In this document: one piece after another, positions 28,600 to 37,324 of the stretch
Position numbering within the stretch: position 1 is the stretch's first letter
How the letters are laid out: every line of letters begins with the position of its first letter
Source: Stutzerimonas stutzeri
GTDB taxonomy: Bacteria; Pseudomonadota; Gammaproteobacteria; Pseudomonadales; Pseudomonadaceae
Assembly: GCF_024448955.1 (NCBI RefSeq)
Contig: NZ_JAMOIH010000018.1
Location: forward strand, 39,947-103,946
DNA: 64,000 nt
Direction of reading: 5' to 3'
Made by a program: the position numbers and the translations under genes
The notes under the pieces: model-generated
What the model was told of the DNA's origin: nothing
The model's input: only the letters and a program-made list of their open reading frames with translations
Databases searched by the model: none

Positions 28600-29526
28600 T
28601 TGGCCAGTAGCCTGCTTGCTCTCATAGACGATATCGCGTCGGTTCTGGATGACGTTTCCGTCATGACGAAAGTCGCCGCGAAGAAAACCGCCGGCGTGCT
28701 TGGGGATGATCTTGCGCTCAACGCGCAGCAGGTCACCGGCGTTAAAGCTGACCGCGAATTACCGGTCGTTTGGGCCGTGGCCAAGGGGTCGATGCGCAAC
28801 AAGCTCATCCTCGTACCGGCTGCCTTGTTGGTCAGTGCATTCATTCCCTGGGCAATAACGCCTCTGCTGATGCTGGGCGGCGCGTTCCTCTGTTACGAAG
28901 GCTTCGAGAAGCTTGCGCACCGCTTTCTGCATCGGGACGACAATCATCATGCGCAGCAGATCGAGGCGCTGGCCAACCCGAGTGTCGACATGGTCGCCTT
29001 CGAACGGGACAAGATCAGCGGCGCGGTGCGCACCGACTTCATTCTCTCGGCCGAAATCATCGCCATTACCCTGGGCACGGTGGCAGCCGCGACCTTCACC
29101 GAGCAGGTGGCAGTACTTACAGGCATTGCGGCGATCATGACCGTCGGCGTGTACGGGCTGGTGGCCGGCATCGTGAAGTTGGACGATGCCGGGCTGGCGT
29201 TGAGCAAAAGGAGCGGTGTCGCTCAGACGATTGGTCGGGGCATCTTGGCGATGGCGCCGTGGTTGATGAAATCGCTGTCGGTGATCGGTACTGCAGCCAT
29301 GTTCATGGTCGGTGGCGGCATCCTCACCCATGGCATCAAGGCGATCCATCATTTCATCGAGAACAGCGCCGAGCACACGGTGGCGCTGCCCTATATCGGT
29401 TCGGTACTGGCCGGACTGCTGCCGACGTTGTTGGATGCGGCCTTCGGCATTTTGGTCGGCGGGCTGGTATTCGTTGCGGTGACGTTCGGCGGCCGACTGT
29501 CCAAGGGGAAGGGCGACGCGGCCTGA
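28600..29526 (+). CDS. DUF808 (YedI-like) inner-membrane protein
   Basis: 308 residues from a TTG start with AAGGAC upstream. N-terminal [45 protein letters not shown] is the diagnostic DUF808 segment. About six membrane helices follow (for example [37 protein letters not shown]). Function unknown across the family. Other starts within the next 60 codons would lose the conserved N-terminus. Confidence 0.9.
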   Translation: MASSLLALIDDIASVLDDVSVMTKVAAKKTAGVLGDDLALNAQQVTGVKADRELPVVWAVAKGSMRNKLILVPAALLVSAFIPWAITPLLMLGGAFLCYEGFEKLAHRFLHRDDNHHAQQIEALANPSVDMVAFERDKISGAVRTDFILSAEIIAITLGTVAAATFTEQVAVLTGIAAIMTVGVYGLVAGIVKLDDAGLALSKRSGVAQTIGRGILAMAPWLMKSLSVIGTAAMFMVGGGILTHGIKAIHHFIENSAEHTVALPYIGSVLAGLLPTLLDAAFGILVGGLVFVAVTFGGRLSKGKGDAA

Positions 29527-29589
29527 CCGTAATCAAGTGACTGGTGCGAGCTTGCGCCAGGTGAAGTCTTCAAGCATAGGAGCAAATGA

Positions 29590-30030
29590 ATGGACGCGTT
29601 CATGCAAGCGGCAATCGACGAAGCGAGAAAAGGTCTGGCCGAGGGCGGCATTCCCATCGGTTCGGTGATCGTCCATAAAGGGCAGATCATAGGGCGCGGC
29701 CATAACCGCCGGGTTCAGCAGGGCAGTGCCGTATTGCATGGCGAGATGGATGCATTCGAGAACGCCGGACGGCAAGCGGCGAGCGTTTATGCCGAGTCGA
29801 TCCTCTACACCACGCTGTCGCCTTGCTCGATGTGTAGCGGGGCGATCCTGCTGTACGGTATCCCGAAAGTCATCATTGGCGAGAACCAGACCTTCATCGG
29901 CGAGGAGCTGCTGTTGCGCGGTCGCGGCGTCGAAGTCCAGGTGCTGCAGGACGAAAGCTGCGTCGAGATGATGCGCAACTTCATCGCCAACAGCCCTGAG
30001 CTGTGGAACGAAGACATCGGCGAGACCTGA
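29590..30030 (+). CDS. Nucleoside/cytosine deaminase, yeast FCY1-like
   Basis: 146 residues of the cytidine-deaminase-like fold. Zinc ligands and catalytic Glu are visible in H50-G-E52 (VLHGEMDAFENAGR) and C79/C82 (LSPCSMCSGAILLYGIPKVIIGEN). The stretch GxGHNRRxQxGSAxLHGE, TTLSPCxMCxGAI and the ending WNEDIGE closely match yeast cytosine deaminase as I recall it, rather than the unrelated CodA-type bacterial enzyme. The likely reaction is cytosine to uracil in pyrimidine salvage; substrate is by inference. AGGAG lies nine bases upstream of the ATG. Confidence 0.88.
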   Translation: MDAFMQAAIDEARKGLAEGGIPIGSVIVHKGQIIGRGHNRRVQQGSAVLHGEMDAFENAGRQAASVYAESILYTTLSPCSMCSGAILLYGIPKVIIGENQTFIGEELLLRGRGVEVQVLQDESCVEMMRNFIANSPELWNEDIGET

Positions 30031-30036
30031 TACGTC

Positions 30037-31491
30037 TCAATGGCGCCAGAACGACGGAGTCAACATTACCAGGACGGTGATGATTTCCAGACGACCGAGC
30101 AGCATGCCGGCTGACAGCAACCATTTGGCGGCATCCGGCAAGGTCGAGAAATTGCCGGCCGGGCCGATGATGGGACCCAGGCCGGGACCTACGTTACAGA
30201 CGGCGGTTGCCGCCGCGGTCAGTGCCGTCAACATGTCCAGGCCCAGCAGGGCGAGCGCCAGAGCCAGTGCGCCGATGGTAATGGTGAAGAAGAACGAGAA
30301 TGTCAGGATCGACCGGACGATTTCCTCATCAAGGGTGTGCCGGTTGTATTGCTGCCTGATGACGGCGCGAGGGTGTACGAGCTGCGCCAGGTTGGCGCGT
30401 AGCAGGGAGTAGGCGACTTGGAATCTAAAGATCTTCAAGCCGCCGGATGTCGACCCTGAGCAGCCGCCAATGAAGGTCAGATAGAAGAACGCCAGCACCG
30501 CAAACTCGCCCCATAGCGTGTAATCGCCCAGCGCAAATCCCGTGGTGGTGACCACCGAAACCACGTTCAGCGAGACGATGCGAAGTGCGTCAAGGAATAC
30601 GTAGTCAGAATTGAGCGTCAGCCAGATCGCGAAAGCTAGGCACATGATGAGCAAAATGCCGACGAAGCCTTGCACTTGTTGGTCCCGAACCAGGGCGTAG
30701 CGGTTTCCACGTATGGTCGAGACCATCAGGATGAAAGGCAGCCCACCTAAGATCATGAAAAGCACGGCTACCCAGTGCGCCGCAGGCGTGAACTTGGCCA
30801 TGGAGCTATCGGACGTGGAATAGCCGCCGGTGGCGATGGTGGTCATCGAATGGTTGATGGCTTCGAACGGCGTCATCCCGCTTAGCCAATAGGCGATGCC
30901 GCAAAGCAAGGTGAGCGCGAGATAGACGATCAGAATCCACTTGACCATGACGTGCGAGCGCGGCATCGCCTTTTGCGACGACCAGTCGGAGGATTCGGTC
31001 TGGAACAACCTCATGCCGCCGATTCGCAGCAGCGGCAGAATGGCCACCGCCATGCCGATGAAGCCAATGCCTCCAAGCCACTGCAACATGGAGCGCCACA
31101 TCAACAGGCCGGGTGAGGCCGAGTCGAGCCCCGAGATCACGGTCGACCCTGTGGTAGTAATGCCTGACATCGTTTCGAAGAACGCGTCGGTATAGCTCAT
31201 GTGCTGGATCAGCATCATTGGCAGCGCGGCGAAGCAGCAGACCACGAGCCAGCTGACCGTGGTGAGAAAGTACATGTCGCGCGGGCGCATCTGAGCCGTT
31301 GCGGGACGTCCGGGGGCGATCAGCCCAATGCCGGAGCCGAGGGTAATCAGGCTGGCCCAAAGAAACGCCTGCAGGTCGTCGGTACGATCGAACGCCAACA
31401 GCGTGATCATCGGAACGACCATGCTGATTGCAAGTGTGATCAGGAAAATGCCGAGAATGAAACCGATGATGCGCAGGGTCGGCAGGGCCAT
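30037..31491 (-). CDS. trkH: Trk system potassium uptake protein TrkH
   Basis: 484 residues. Ion-conducting subunit of the Trk potassium system, working with cytoplasmic TrkA, which is not in this window. Repeated pore loops include SGITTTGSTVISGL, TGGYSTSD and VSVVTTTGFALGDY, each a filter of TrkH type, and the last is CNVGPGLG. Ten or more membrane helices. The start at 31491 (MALPTLRIIGFILGIFLITLAISMVVP) is the usual one; a frame to 31518 adds nine unsupported residues. The stop lies seven bases from the convergent cytosine-deaminase stop. Confidence 0.94.
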   Translation of the reverse strand: MALPTLRIIGFILGIFLITLAISMVVPMITLLAFDRTDDLQAFLWASLITLGSGIGLIAPGRPATAQMRPRDMYFLTTVSWLVVCCFAALPMMLIQHMSYTDAFFETMSGITTTGSTVISGLDSASPGLLMWRSMLQWLGGIGFIGMAVAILPLLRIGGMRLFQTESSDWSSQKAMPRSHVMVKWILIVYLALTLLCGIAYWLSGMTPFEAINHSMTTIATGGYSTSDSSMAKFTPAAHWVAVLFMILGGLPFILMVSTIRGNRYALVRDQQVQGFVGILLIMCLAFAIWLTLNSDYVFLDALRIVSLNVVSVVTTTGFALGDYTLWGEFAVLAFFYLTFIGGCSGSTSGGLKIFRFQVAYSLLRANLAQLVHPRAVIRQQYNRHTLDEEIVRSILTFSFFFTITIGALALALALLGLDMLTALTAAATAVCNVGPGLGPIIGPAGNFSTLPDAAKWLLSAGMLLGRLEIITVLVMLTPSFWRH

Positions 31492-31680
31492 TTGTAATGC
31501 TGCTCGGCTCAAGAACAAGACCCGCCATTCTACGCGGCTTACGTCGCCAGTAAACCGGCTATCGGCCTGCTGATAAATCTTTCGTGGCGCGCCCTCTCAG
31601 GCTCTTCCCAAGTCCGTTGCGATGAATAGAATAGCTGCCCGGGCGCCGGCCCTTTCCCGGTTTCTGGGTGTTCACCTTCC

Positions 31681-32052
31681 ATGTCTATCGACAATCCCTG
31701 CCTTACGTGTGGCGCCTGCTGCGCGCATTTCCGTGTGTCTTTCTTCTGGGGCGAGTGCACTTCGTCCGGCGGTACCGTTCCCGATGGGGCGACCGTGCAG
31801 GTCAGCCCGTTTCTCGTTGCGATGCGCGGCACTGAATCCAGGCCCGCGCGGTGCGTCGGGCTGCTGGGCGATGTCGGTTGTGGGGTGCGCTGTACGATGT
31901 ATGAGCAACGCTCGAGCACCTGCCGCGAATTCGAGGCGTCCTGGGTTGATGGTCAGCACAACGCCCATTGCGACGCGGCACGGGCAGCCCATGGCCTGCC
32001 TCCGCTGACGCCGCCGCTGGAGCCGCATCTATCGCCCGATCGCGTGGCCTGA
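31681..32052 (+). CDS. YkgJ family cysteine cluster protein
   Basis: 123 residues starting MSIDNPCLTCGACCAHFRV. The cluster CxxCxxCC at residues 7-14 plus later cysteines (RCVGLLGDVGCGVRCTMYEQRSSTCREFEASW) define the YkgJ-type zinc- or iron-chelating family. Function unproven. A possible stem-loop terminator (CAGCCGAA / TTCGGCTG, 32067-32092) follows the gene. Confidence 0.9.
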   Translation: MSIDNPCLTCGACCAHFRVSFFWGECTSSGGTVPDGATVQVSPFLVAMRGTESRPARCVGLLGDVGCGVRCTMYEQRSSTCREFEASWVDGQHNAHCDAARAAHGLPPLTPPLEPHLSPDRVA

Positions 32053-32066
32053 CGCCAACGCGATCA

Positions 32067-32097
32067 CAGCCGAACGATCGTGCATTCGGCTGTTTCC
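32067..32097 (+). terminator. Possible weak intrinsic terminator after ykgJ-like gene
   Basis: CAGCCGAA (32067-32074) and TTCGGCTG (32085-32092) form an eight-pair stem with a ten-base loop, followed by only TTT. It overlaps the left arm of a repeat remnant (32088-32147), so it may be fortuitous. Confidence 0.3.
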
Positions 32098-32147
32098 CAC
32101 CATCACGGCAATACGACAACGCGGCTCGCAGCGAAACGGAAACAGCC
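32088..32147. repeat. Short inverted-repeat remnant related to the 7507 MITE
   Basis: GGCTGTTTCC (32088-32097) is inverted at 32138-32147. The segment AACGCGGCTCGCAGCGAAAC near 32118-32137 closely matches the right end of the element at 7507-7771 (AACGCGGCTCGCGACGAAAC), while the outermost bases differ. It looks like a solo end or a related family copy, placed just upstream of the nitroreductase gene. Confidence 0.5.
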
Positions 32148-32181
32148 TCTAGAATGTCCGACTCTTTTTTGGAGATGATCA

Positions 32182-32748
32182 ATGGATGCTCTCGACCTGC
32201 TGCTCACCCGCGTTTCCGTTACGCGACTCGTCGACCCGGCGCCGACCGATGCCCAGCTGGATTTGCTTTTCCGTGCCGCGCTACGTGCACCGGATCATGG
32301 CCAGCTTCGCCCGTGGCGTTTCCTGACCATTCAAGGAGAGGCGCGCGAGCGCCTGGGTGAGCTGTACGCCGAGGCGCTTGGCTTGCGCCAGCCGGACGCC
32401 GCCGACGAGGCGTTACGTAAGGCGCGCAAGATGCCGCTCCGGGCGCCGATGGTAGTGGTGGTCGTTGCCCGAATTTTGCCTCATCCGAAGGTGCCCGACA
32501 CCGAACAGGTGCTTGCGGTCGGCTGCGCGGCGCACGGTATGTTGCTGGCGGCCCACGCACAGGGGCTGGGGGCGGTCTGGCGGACCGGCGAGTTCTCCTA
32601 CGATCGGCATGTGGCCCGAGAACTGGGGCTGGCCGCCGATGAACAGGTGCTTGGTTTCATCTATCTGGGAACGCCGGAAGGTAGTACACGAACGCCGCCC
32701 GAGCTGGACCCGCGAGATTTCGTCAGCCAATGGAGCGGGGTGAAATAG
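32182..32748 (+). CDS. YdjA-like NAD(P)H nitroreductase
   Basis: 188 residues, minimal FMN-dependent nitroreductase of YdjA type. Diagnostic segments are MDALDLLLTRVSVTRLVDPAPTDAQL, RAALRAPDHGQLRPWRF (FMN binding), GCAAHGMLLAAHAQGLGAVWRTG and LGFIYLGTPEG. Reduces nitro compounds or quinone-like substrates with NAD(P)H; physiological substrate unknown. GGAG is ten bases before the ATG. It converges with cpxS. Confidence 0.92.
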   Translation: MDALDLLLTRVSVTRLVDPAPTDAQLDLLFRAALRAPDHGQLRPWRFLTIQGEARERLGELYAEALGLRQPDAADEALRKARKMPLRAPMVVVVVARILPHPKVPDTEQVLAVGCAAHGMLLAAHAQGLGAVWRTGEFSYDRHVARELGLAADEQVLGFIYLGTPEGSTRTPPELDPRDFVSQWSGVK

Positions 32749-32750
32749 CC

Positions 32751-34100
32751 TCAATCAGGACGCGGCAGCTTCGGGCCGGGCGAGTTCAGCGGTAGCTTCA
32801 GGCTGGCGATGAAACCGCCCTCGGGATGATTGTCCAGCAGTAGCTCGCCACCATGCCGTTCGGCGGCGCGGCGGGCAATTGCCAAGCCCAGCCCGTGGCC
32901 GGCGGTAGTCTGTCCCGGCGCACGGAAGAACGGTTCGCTCAAGCGCGCCAGATGGGCCTCATCCACGCCTGGGCCGTGATCGCGAACGCTCAGCATCAGG
33001 CATTCGCCCTCGGTGCGGGCGCGTAATTCGATCGGTGAGCCCTCTGGATTGAAGCGCAGCGCATTGCGTAGCAGATTGTCCAGCGCACGCTCAAGCATGT
33101 TCGGCCAGCCGTGCGGCACGATGTCGGTTTCCAGGCAGGTTTCGATGCGTTGGGCTGGCGACACGATGCGTGCGTTTTCTTCCAGCTGTTCGAATATCAA
33201 TGGCAGATCGATGGCTGACGCCGCGCCCGGTTCGGCGTCCAGTCGTGCCAGTTCGAGAATTTCGCTGATCAGCGCTTCCAGCCGATCGCATTCCTTGGCC
33301 AGCCGCGGCCAGATGACTTCACGTTCCGCCGGGGTTGCCCGTTCGGCGAGCGCCAGGGCGATGCGCAGGCGTGCGAGCGGCGAACGCAATTCATGGGAGA
33401 CGTCACGCAGCAGCTGCCGCTGGCTGCCGATCAGGCTCTGCAGCCGAGCGCCCATGCGGTTGAAGTCCTTGGCCAGTACGCCAAGTTCATCGCGCCGTGT
33501 GGCCAGGCGGGCCAGCGAGTTCTGTTGATAAGCGGTCTGCCCGAGATCATGCACGGCGCTGCGCAGGCGATCGAGCGGACGGGTGATGGACAGCGTGAGC
33601 AGCAGGCTGAAGCCGGTCAGCACGACCAGCGCGATGGCTATCGCGCTCAATGGCCAGAACAGGCTGCCACGGTGCCAGGCCTGTAGTTCCGAATTGGGAA
33701 TGCGGTAAATGAATAGATAAGTTTCGCCACTGAGCGGGCTGGTGTAGTCGGTAGTCAGCCTCCGCCAGGGCAGGCGCCCCGAGCGGTTTTCCTGACGGGC
33801 TTCGAACGCTGCGGCACGGGCCGGAAAGGTCCCACGAATGACCGGCTGACCGTTCTCAGCCAGCACTTGCACGTCGATATGAAAGCGTTGCCGATGGCGT
33901 TCGAGAAAAAATTGAGCGGGGAGGGGGCCCTGACGTTCGTAGACCTTGGTCCACAGCTCCGCCAGCCCCTGCACGCCCGGATGCCGATTGACGATCCAGG
34001 TGTCCTGATTCAGCGCATGACCCAGCAGCATGGCGAGGCCCGCCACCAGCGCGATGGCCAGCCAGAATGTTGCAAGGATGCGCCAGAACAGTGATCGCAC
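32751..34100 (-). CDS. cpxS: Cpx-like sensor histidine kinase (CpxS/CpxA type)
   Basis: 449 residues. Two membrane helices (about 8-28 and 148-170) enclose a periplasmic sensor domain. HAMP domain follows, then the H-box LLRDVSHELRSPLARLRIAL with H236 and the ATPase boxes (DNLLRNALRFNP, DHGPGVD, GHGLGLAIA). It lies third in the leftward order cpxR / spy-like / cpxS, the arrangement of PA3204-PA3206. Expected role: senses envelope stress and phosphorylates CpxR. Gene name by context and similarity. Confidence 0.9.
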   Translation of the reverse strand: MRSLFWRILATFWLAIALVAGLAMLLGHALNQDTWIVNRHPGVQGLAELWTKVYERQGPLPAQFFLERHRQRFHIDVQVLAENGQPVIRGTFPARAAAFEARQENRSGRLPWRRLTTDYTSPLSGETYLFIYRIPNSELQAWHRGSLFWPLSAIAIALVVLTGFSLLLTLSITRPLDRLRSAVHDLGQTAYQQNSLARLATRRDELGVLAKDFNRMGARLQSLIGSQRQLLRDVSHELRSPLARLRIALALAERATPAEREVIWPRLAKECDRLEALISEILELARLDAEPGAASAIDLPLIFEQLEENARIVSPAQRIETCLETDIVPHGWPNMLERALDNLLRNALRFNPEGSPIELRARTEGECLMLSVRDHGPGVDEAHLARLSEPFFRAPGQTTAGHGLGLAIARRAAERHGGELLLDNHPEGGFIASLKLPLNSPGPKLPRPD

Positions 34101-34173
34101 CGGTCAATCTCCACGACGAAGCCCGGCTGGCGGCTAATAAGCGCGAGCCGGGCGGGTTGGTTTCAGCTAAGGG

Positions 34174-34581
34174 TCAGCTATTCTTTTCGCGCTCGGCTTT
34201 CCACTGCTTGAACTCGGCGCGTTCGGCACGCTTGGCTTCCATCTTCTCGTGCATTTCATCGAACTGTTTCTGCTGCTCCGGCTTGAGCAGGCTGCGGATT
34301 TGCTTGTGCGTGTTCTCTTTGTTGGACTTCAGTTCGTCCTGCATGGCCTTGCGCTCGGCTTCAGGCAGTTTGTCGAGATAGCGCTGGGTAATCTCGCGAT
34401 GGTTCTTCATCTGTTGACCCATCAGCTCATGCATTTCCCGCTTCTGCTCCTTGGTCAGATCCAGTTGTTCGAAGGGGGCATGCTTGCCGCCGTGGTGGCG
34501 ATGGTTGCCGTCGGGCATCGCCATGGCAATGGCAGGCAGGGTAGAGGCGAAAAGCACAGCGATTAGAGTCTTGCGCATCAT
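34174..34581 (-). CDS. Spy/CpxP family periplasmic chaperone-like protein
   Basis: 135 residues. A signal peptide (MMRKTLIAVLFASTLPAIAMA) precedes an all-helical, highly charged protein with LTKEQKREMHELMGQQM and LKPEQQKQFDEMHEKMEAK, two LTxxQ-type repeats typical of Spy/CpxP. Such proteins bind misfolded periplasmic proteins; CpxP also inhibits its sensor kinase. Position between cpxR and cpxS, with CpxR boxes upstream, supports a Cpx feedback role (inference). GGAGAG precedes the ATG. Confidence 0.88.
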   Translation of the reverse strand: MMRKTLIAVLFASTLPAIAMAMPDGNHRHHGGKHAPFEQLDLTKEQKREMHELMGQQMKNHREITQRYLDKLPEAERKAMQDELKSNKENTHKQIRSLLKPEQQKQFDEMHEKMEAKRAERAEFKQWKAEREKNS

Positions 34582-34690
34582 GAGGTCTCTCCTGAGTAAG
34601 GGAACCGATCGCCGTGGAGCTTGTGCTCGTCGGGCTTCAACCGGATGAGCTCAGTCTAGGGCGCGCAAGGTCAACAGGGGTCAGGCCAGG

Positions 34691-34706
34691 GTAAAGGCTC
34701 GGTAAA
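34691..34706 (+). promoter_or_regulatory. Predicted CpxR box, GTAAA-N6-GTAAA
   Basis: GTAAA at 34691-34695 and GTAAA at 34702-34706 are separated by six bases, the CpxR recognition pattern (E. coli GTAAA-N4-8-GTAAA; N6 reported in P. aeruginosa). A third GTAAA is at 34721-34725, inside the end of cpxR. The boxes lie about 110 bp upstream of the spy-like ATG, so they probably drive it. Confidence 0.6.
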
Positions 34707-34711
34707 GCTGG

Positions 34712-35389
34712 TCAGGGAGCGTAAAGGTAACCGCGGCTGCGCAACGCGACGATGCGTGGACGTCCGTCAGGGTGAGGACCGAGTTTGCGACGCAGATTGC
34801 TGACATGCATGTCGAGGCTGCGGTCATACAGGGTCAGTTTACGACCGAGGGCGAGTTGCGCCAGCGCCTGCTTGTCCAGAGGCTCGCCGGGTTGGCTGAG
34901 CAGCGCTTCGAGGATCCGACCTTCGGAAAGGGTCAACGTCACTTCATGCTCGCCGACACTGGCGATACCTCGGGCGGGGCTGTAACAGAGATCACCGAGT
35001 TCCAGCTGGGTCGGCGCGCTCGCAGGCTGGGTACGGCGCAGAACGGCGCGCAACCGAGCGGTGAGTTCGCGCGGATCGCATGGTTTGGCCAGATAGTCGT
35101 CGGCACCCAGTTCCAGCCCGAGAATGCGATCCAGCGGCTCGCCGCGGCCCGAGAGCATCAGCACCGGCAGATCGCGGTGTTCACTACGTAACTGCTTGAG
35201 CAATTCAAGGCCGCTGCCGTCGGGCAGCATCACATCGAGCACCACCGCTGCGGGCTGGTGTTCGGCCAGCGCAGCACGGGCGCTTTGGCCATCATGGCAG
35301 GCGCGGGCGACGAATCCCTCTTGGGCCAGCCAGCTCACGAGCAGCTCGCAGAGCTCCTCGTCGTCATCTATCAGCAGCAGTTCGCTCAT
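34712..35389 (-). CDS. cpxR: Cpx-like response regulator, OmpR family
   Basis: 225 residues. Receiver domain with acidic pocket (LLIDDDEE), phospho-acceptor D52 (VVLDVMLPDGSG) and conserved Lys (DDYLAKPCDPREL). The C-terminal winged helix ends LYDRSLDMHVSNLRRKLGPHPDGRPRIVALRSRGYLYAP. With CpxS it forms a two-component pair controlling envelope stress genes. Gene order and the GTAAA boxes next to it support the Cpx assignment. It follows the hypothetical gene at 35408 by only 18 bp. Confidence 0.9.
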   Translation of the reverse strand: MSELLLIDDDEELCELLVSWLAQEGFVARACHDGQSARAALAEHQPAAVVLDVMLPDGSGLELLKQLRSEHRDLPVLMLSGRGEPLDRILGLELGADDYLAKPCDPRELTARLRAVLRRTQPASAPTQLELGDLCYSPARGIASVGEHEVTLTLSEGRILEALLSQPGEPLDKQALAQLALGRKLTLYDRSLDMHVSNLRRKLGPHPDGRPRIVALRSRGYLYAP

Positions 35390-35407
35390 GCTTCGTTCGT
35401 ATCCACT

Positions 35408-35782
35408 TCAATTGAGCCATTGCCGACGGCGACGACCCCGGGTGGTCAGGACGCCAAGCAGGAAGCCCAGCACGCCGACGCCTCCGCCAACGGCGAACCA
35501 CTGTTGCTGGTCGTTCAGCCAGCGTTTCTGTTGTGGCTGCCCATGCTGCAGTTGCAGGCGCAATTGCTGGTTTTCCCGGCGCAGTTGCGCCAGCTGCGCC
35601 CGTTCGGCATCGGTTATGCCCGGACCATTGCTCGATTCTTTGCGCTGGAGTTCGTTCTCGGACAGGCGTTGCTCCAGTCCGGCTTGCCTTGCGGCGGTTG
35701 GATCTGGCGAACCTTCTTCAGCATGCACACACGACATGGCGAAACTCAGGGCCAGCAGTAGGGAAGGCAAACCTTGGCGCAT
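35408..35782 (-). CDS. Hypothetical coiled-coil protein with C-terminal membrane anchor (PA3203-like)
   Basis: 124 residues. A signal peptide (MRQGLPSLLLALSFAMSCVHA) is followed by a Glu/Gln-rich coiled coil (about residues 60-85, ERAQLAQLRRENQQLRLQLQH). A C-terminal hydrophobic segment (WFAVGGGVGVLGFLLGVL) then ends in basic residues (RGRRRRQW). This is the architecture of SH3-less TIGR04211-like envelope proteins, but no SH3 domain is visible. Function unknown. AAGGAG precedes the ATG. It is first in the leftward run leading into cpxR. Confidence 0.8.
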   Translation of the reverse strand: MRQGLPSLLLALSFAMSCVHAEEGSPDPTAARQAGLEQRLSENELQRKESSNGPGITDAERAQLAQLRRENQQLRLQLQHGQPQQKRWLNDQQQWFAVGGGVGVLGFLLGVLTTRGRRRRQWLN

Positions 35783-35847
35783 CGGAACTCCTTTTCTTCA
35801 ACGGGCCGCGGAAATCCTGCGGCTGACGGATATTGCGACCGATTGGC

Positions 35848-36147
35848 TCAGGGAAATACTTGCTTGAAAGGCTTGACCACTACATCGCCGTAGACGCCGG
35901 CAGACTTGTACGGATCGGCGGCGGCCCACTCTTCGGCGGCTTGCAGGGACTCGAATTCGGCGACCACCAGGCTTCCGCTGAAGCCGGCAGCGCCTGGGTC
36001 ATTGCTGTCGATTGCAGGATGCGGGCCGGCCAGGACCATGCGACCTTCGGCTTTCAGTTGTTCGAGACGCGCCAGGTGAGCTGGGCGCGAAGCCAGACGA
36101 TTTTCCAGCGAGCCGGGTACGTCGGTAGCGATGATGGCGTAAAGCAT
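35848..36147 (-). CDS. yciI: YciI family protein
   Basis: 99 residues starting [44 protein letters not shown], the dimeric ferredoxin-like YciI fold; the conserved His and Asp of the putative active site (R-x-[16 protein letters not shown]) are present. Enzymatic activity is undefined in most members. The start is at 36147; the upstream in-frame extension is non-coding by appearance. It is divergent from RNase AM across a 297-bp gap that contains a long hairpin. Confidence 0.9.
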   Translation of the reverse strand: MLYAIIATDVPGSLENRLASRPAHLARLEQLKAEGRMVLAGPHPAIDSNDPGAAGFSGSLVVAEFESLQAAEEWAAADPYKSAGVYGDVVVKPFKQVFP

Positions 36148-36312
36148 GTTGACTCCTAGTTGTTCAGGTTCGGGTGGCATGGCGGACCGGATACACGCAC
36201 CTGGCGTGCTATGAATAGCCGCGCAGAGCAAGGGCCGGGGTATGACCTCGACGATTTGTTTCTCGGAGCGAGCCAGAAGCGGCAAGTGACCGGCATAATA
36301 ACAAACCGCGCT

Positions 36313-36369
36313 TTTGGCGAAACGCTGTCCGCAGGTCATTTCCTGGACGCGGCGCAAGCTTTCGCCAAA
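36313..36369. repeat. Long imperfect hairpin with 10-bp perfect arms
   Basis: TTTGGCGAAA (36313-36322) is perfectly inverted at 36360-36369. Inside, GTCC-gc-AGG and CCT-GGAC also pair, so about 57 bases could fold into one long imperfect stem. It is in the yciI/RNase AM divergent gap (36148-36444), where I see no gene. Operator pair, processed RNA or repeat relic are all possible. Confidence 0.45.
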
Positions 36370-36444
36370 CTCAGTAACGGCACGAGCACCGGCCATGGCG
36401 GTCAGAACCAAAGAGCCGCCAAGCCCTAAGAGAAAAGGTCCCGA

Positions 36445-37311
36445 ATGATTGTTGATCTGCATTGCCACAGTACCGCGTCAGATGGCGCGCTGGCGCCTGC
36501 TGCGCTGGTGGAGCGGGCACATGCACGCGGTATCGAACTGCTCGCGCTGACGGACCACGACACGTTGGAAGGCCTCGATGCTGCTCGTGCCGCAGCGGAT
36601 TCGCTGGGCGTTCGGCTGGTCAATGGCATCGAACTTTCGTGCTTGTGGAGTGGCGCGACCATTCACGTGCTCGGCTACGCCTTTCGCCGGGACGCGGTCG
36701 CGTTGCAGCAGGCCATTGCGCAATTGCATAGCGGTCGTTGGCAGCGCGCGGAACTCATCGCCCAGCGCCTGGAGGCGAAAGGTATGCCGGGAGCGATGGA
36801 AGGCGCACGCGCCGTCCAGCAGGAACTGGGCGATAGCGACAACGCCCCGGCGCGTCCTCATTTCGCTGAATACCTGGTACGCGCCGGCTATGTACGTGAC
36901 CGCGCTGAAGCGTTCCGCAAGTGGCTGGGGTCTGGCAAGCTCGGCGACGTCAAACAGCACTGGCCGAGCCTCGAGCAAACCGTGATGACGCTGCGTGACG
37001 CCGGGGCCTGGATCAGCCTGGCGCATCCCTGGCAATACGACTTCACTCGTAGCAAGCGTCGACGTCTGGTGAGCGAGTTCGCCCAAGCTGGCGGCCATGC
37101 GCTGGAAGTCGTCAACGGCATGCAGCCGCTCGAGCAGGTTGGTGGGTTGTCGATACTGGCTCGCGAATTCGGCCTGATGGCCAGCATCGGCAGCGATTTC
37201 CATGCACCCGGCGACTGGTCGGAGTTGGGGTTGTATCGAACCTTGCCGGAAGATCTGCAACCGCTTTGGAGGCATTTCGATCATGGGCCAGGCGAATCTG
37301 TTGCCAGCTGA
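36445..37311 (+). CDS. PHP domain 5'-3' exoribonuclease (RNase AM / YciV-TrpH family)
   Basis: 288 residues. The PHP metal-binding motifs are [14 protein letters not shown] (HxH), [10 protein letters not shown] (DHD), a middle insertion with RPHFAEYLV, then ISLAHPW and [10 protein letters not shown]. RNase AM matures the 5' end of rRNA and shortens RNA from the 5' end; some members also hydrolyse pAp. AAAAGG precedes the ATG. It starts a tight rightward series with yciO and trpS. Confidence 0.92.
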   Translation: MIVDLHCHSTASDGALAPAALVERAHARGIELLALTDHDTLEGLDAARAAADSLGVRLVNGIELSCLWSGATIHVLGYAFRRDAVALQQAIAQLHSGRWQRAELIAQRLEAKGMPGAMEGARAVQQELGDSDNAPARPHFAEYLVRAGYVRDRAEAFRKWLGSGKLGDVKQHWPSLEQTVMTLRDAGAWISLAHPWQYDFTRSKRRRLVSEFAQAGGHALEVVNGMQPLEQVGGLSILAREFGLMASIGSDFHAPGDWSELGLYRTLPEDLQPLWRHFDHGPGESVAS

Positions 37312-37324
37312 GCACGGAGTATTC

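Noticed and set aside
36148..36444. Missing yciB (septation protein A) or a remnant of it next to yciI
   Set aside because: The gap is too short for yciB and shows no recognisable remnant; expected gene order is from memory only.
35848..36468. Longer 206-residue form of YciI
   Set aside because: The upstream extension has no family similarity and overlaps the hairpin and the RNase AM start; the 99-residue form is standard.
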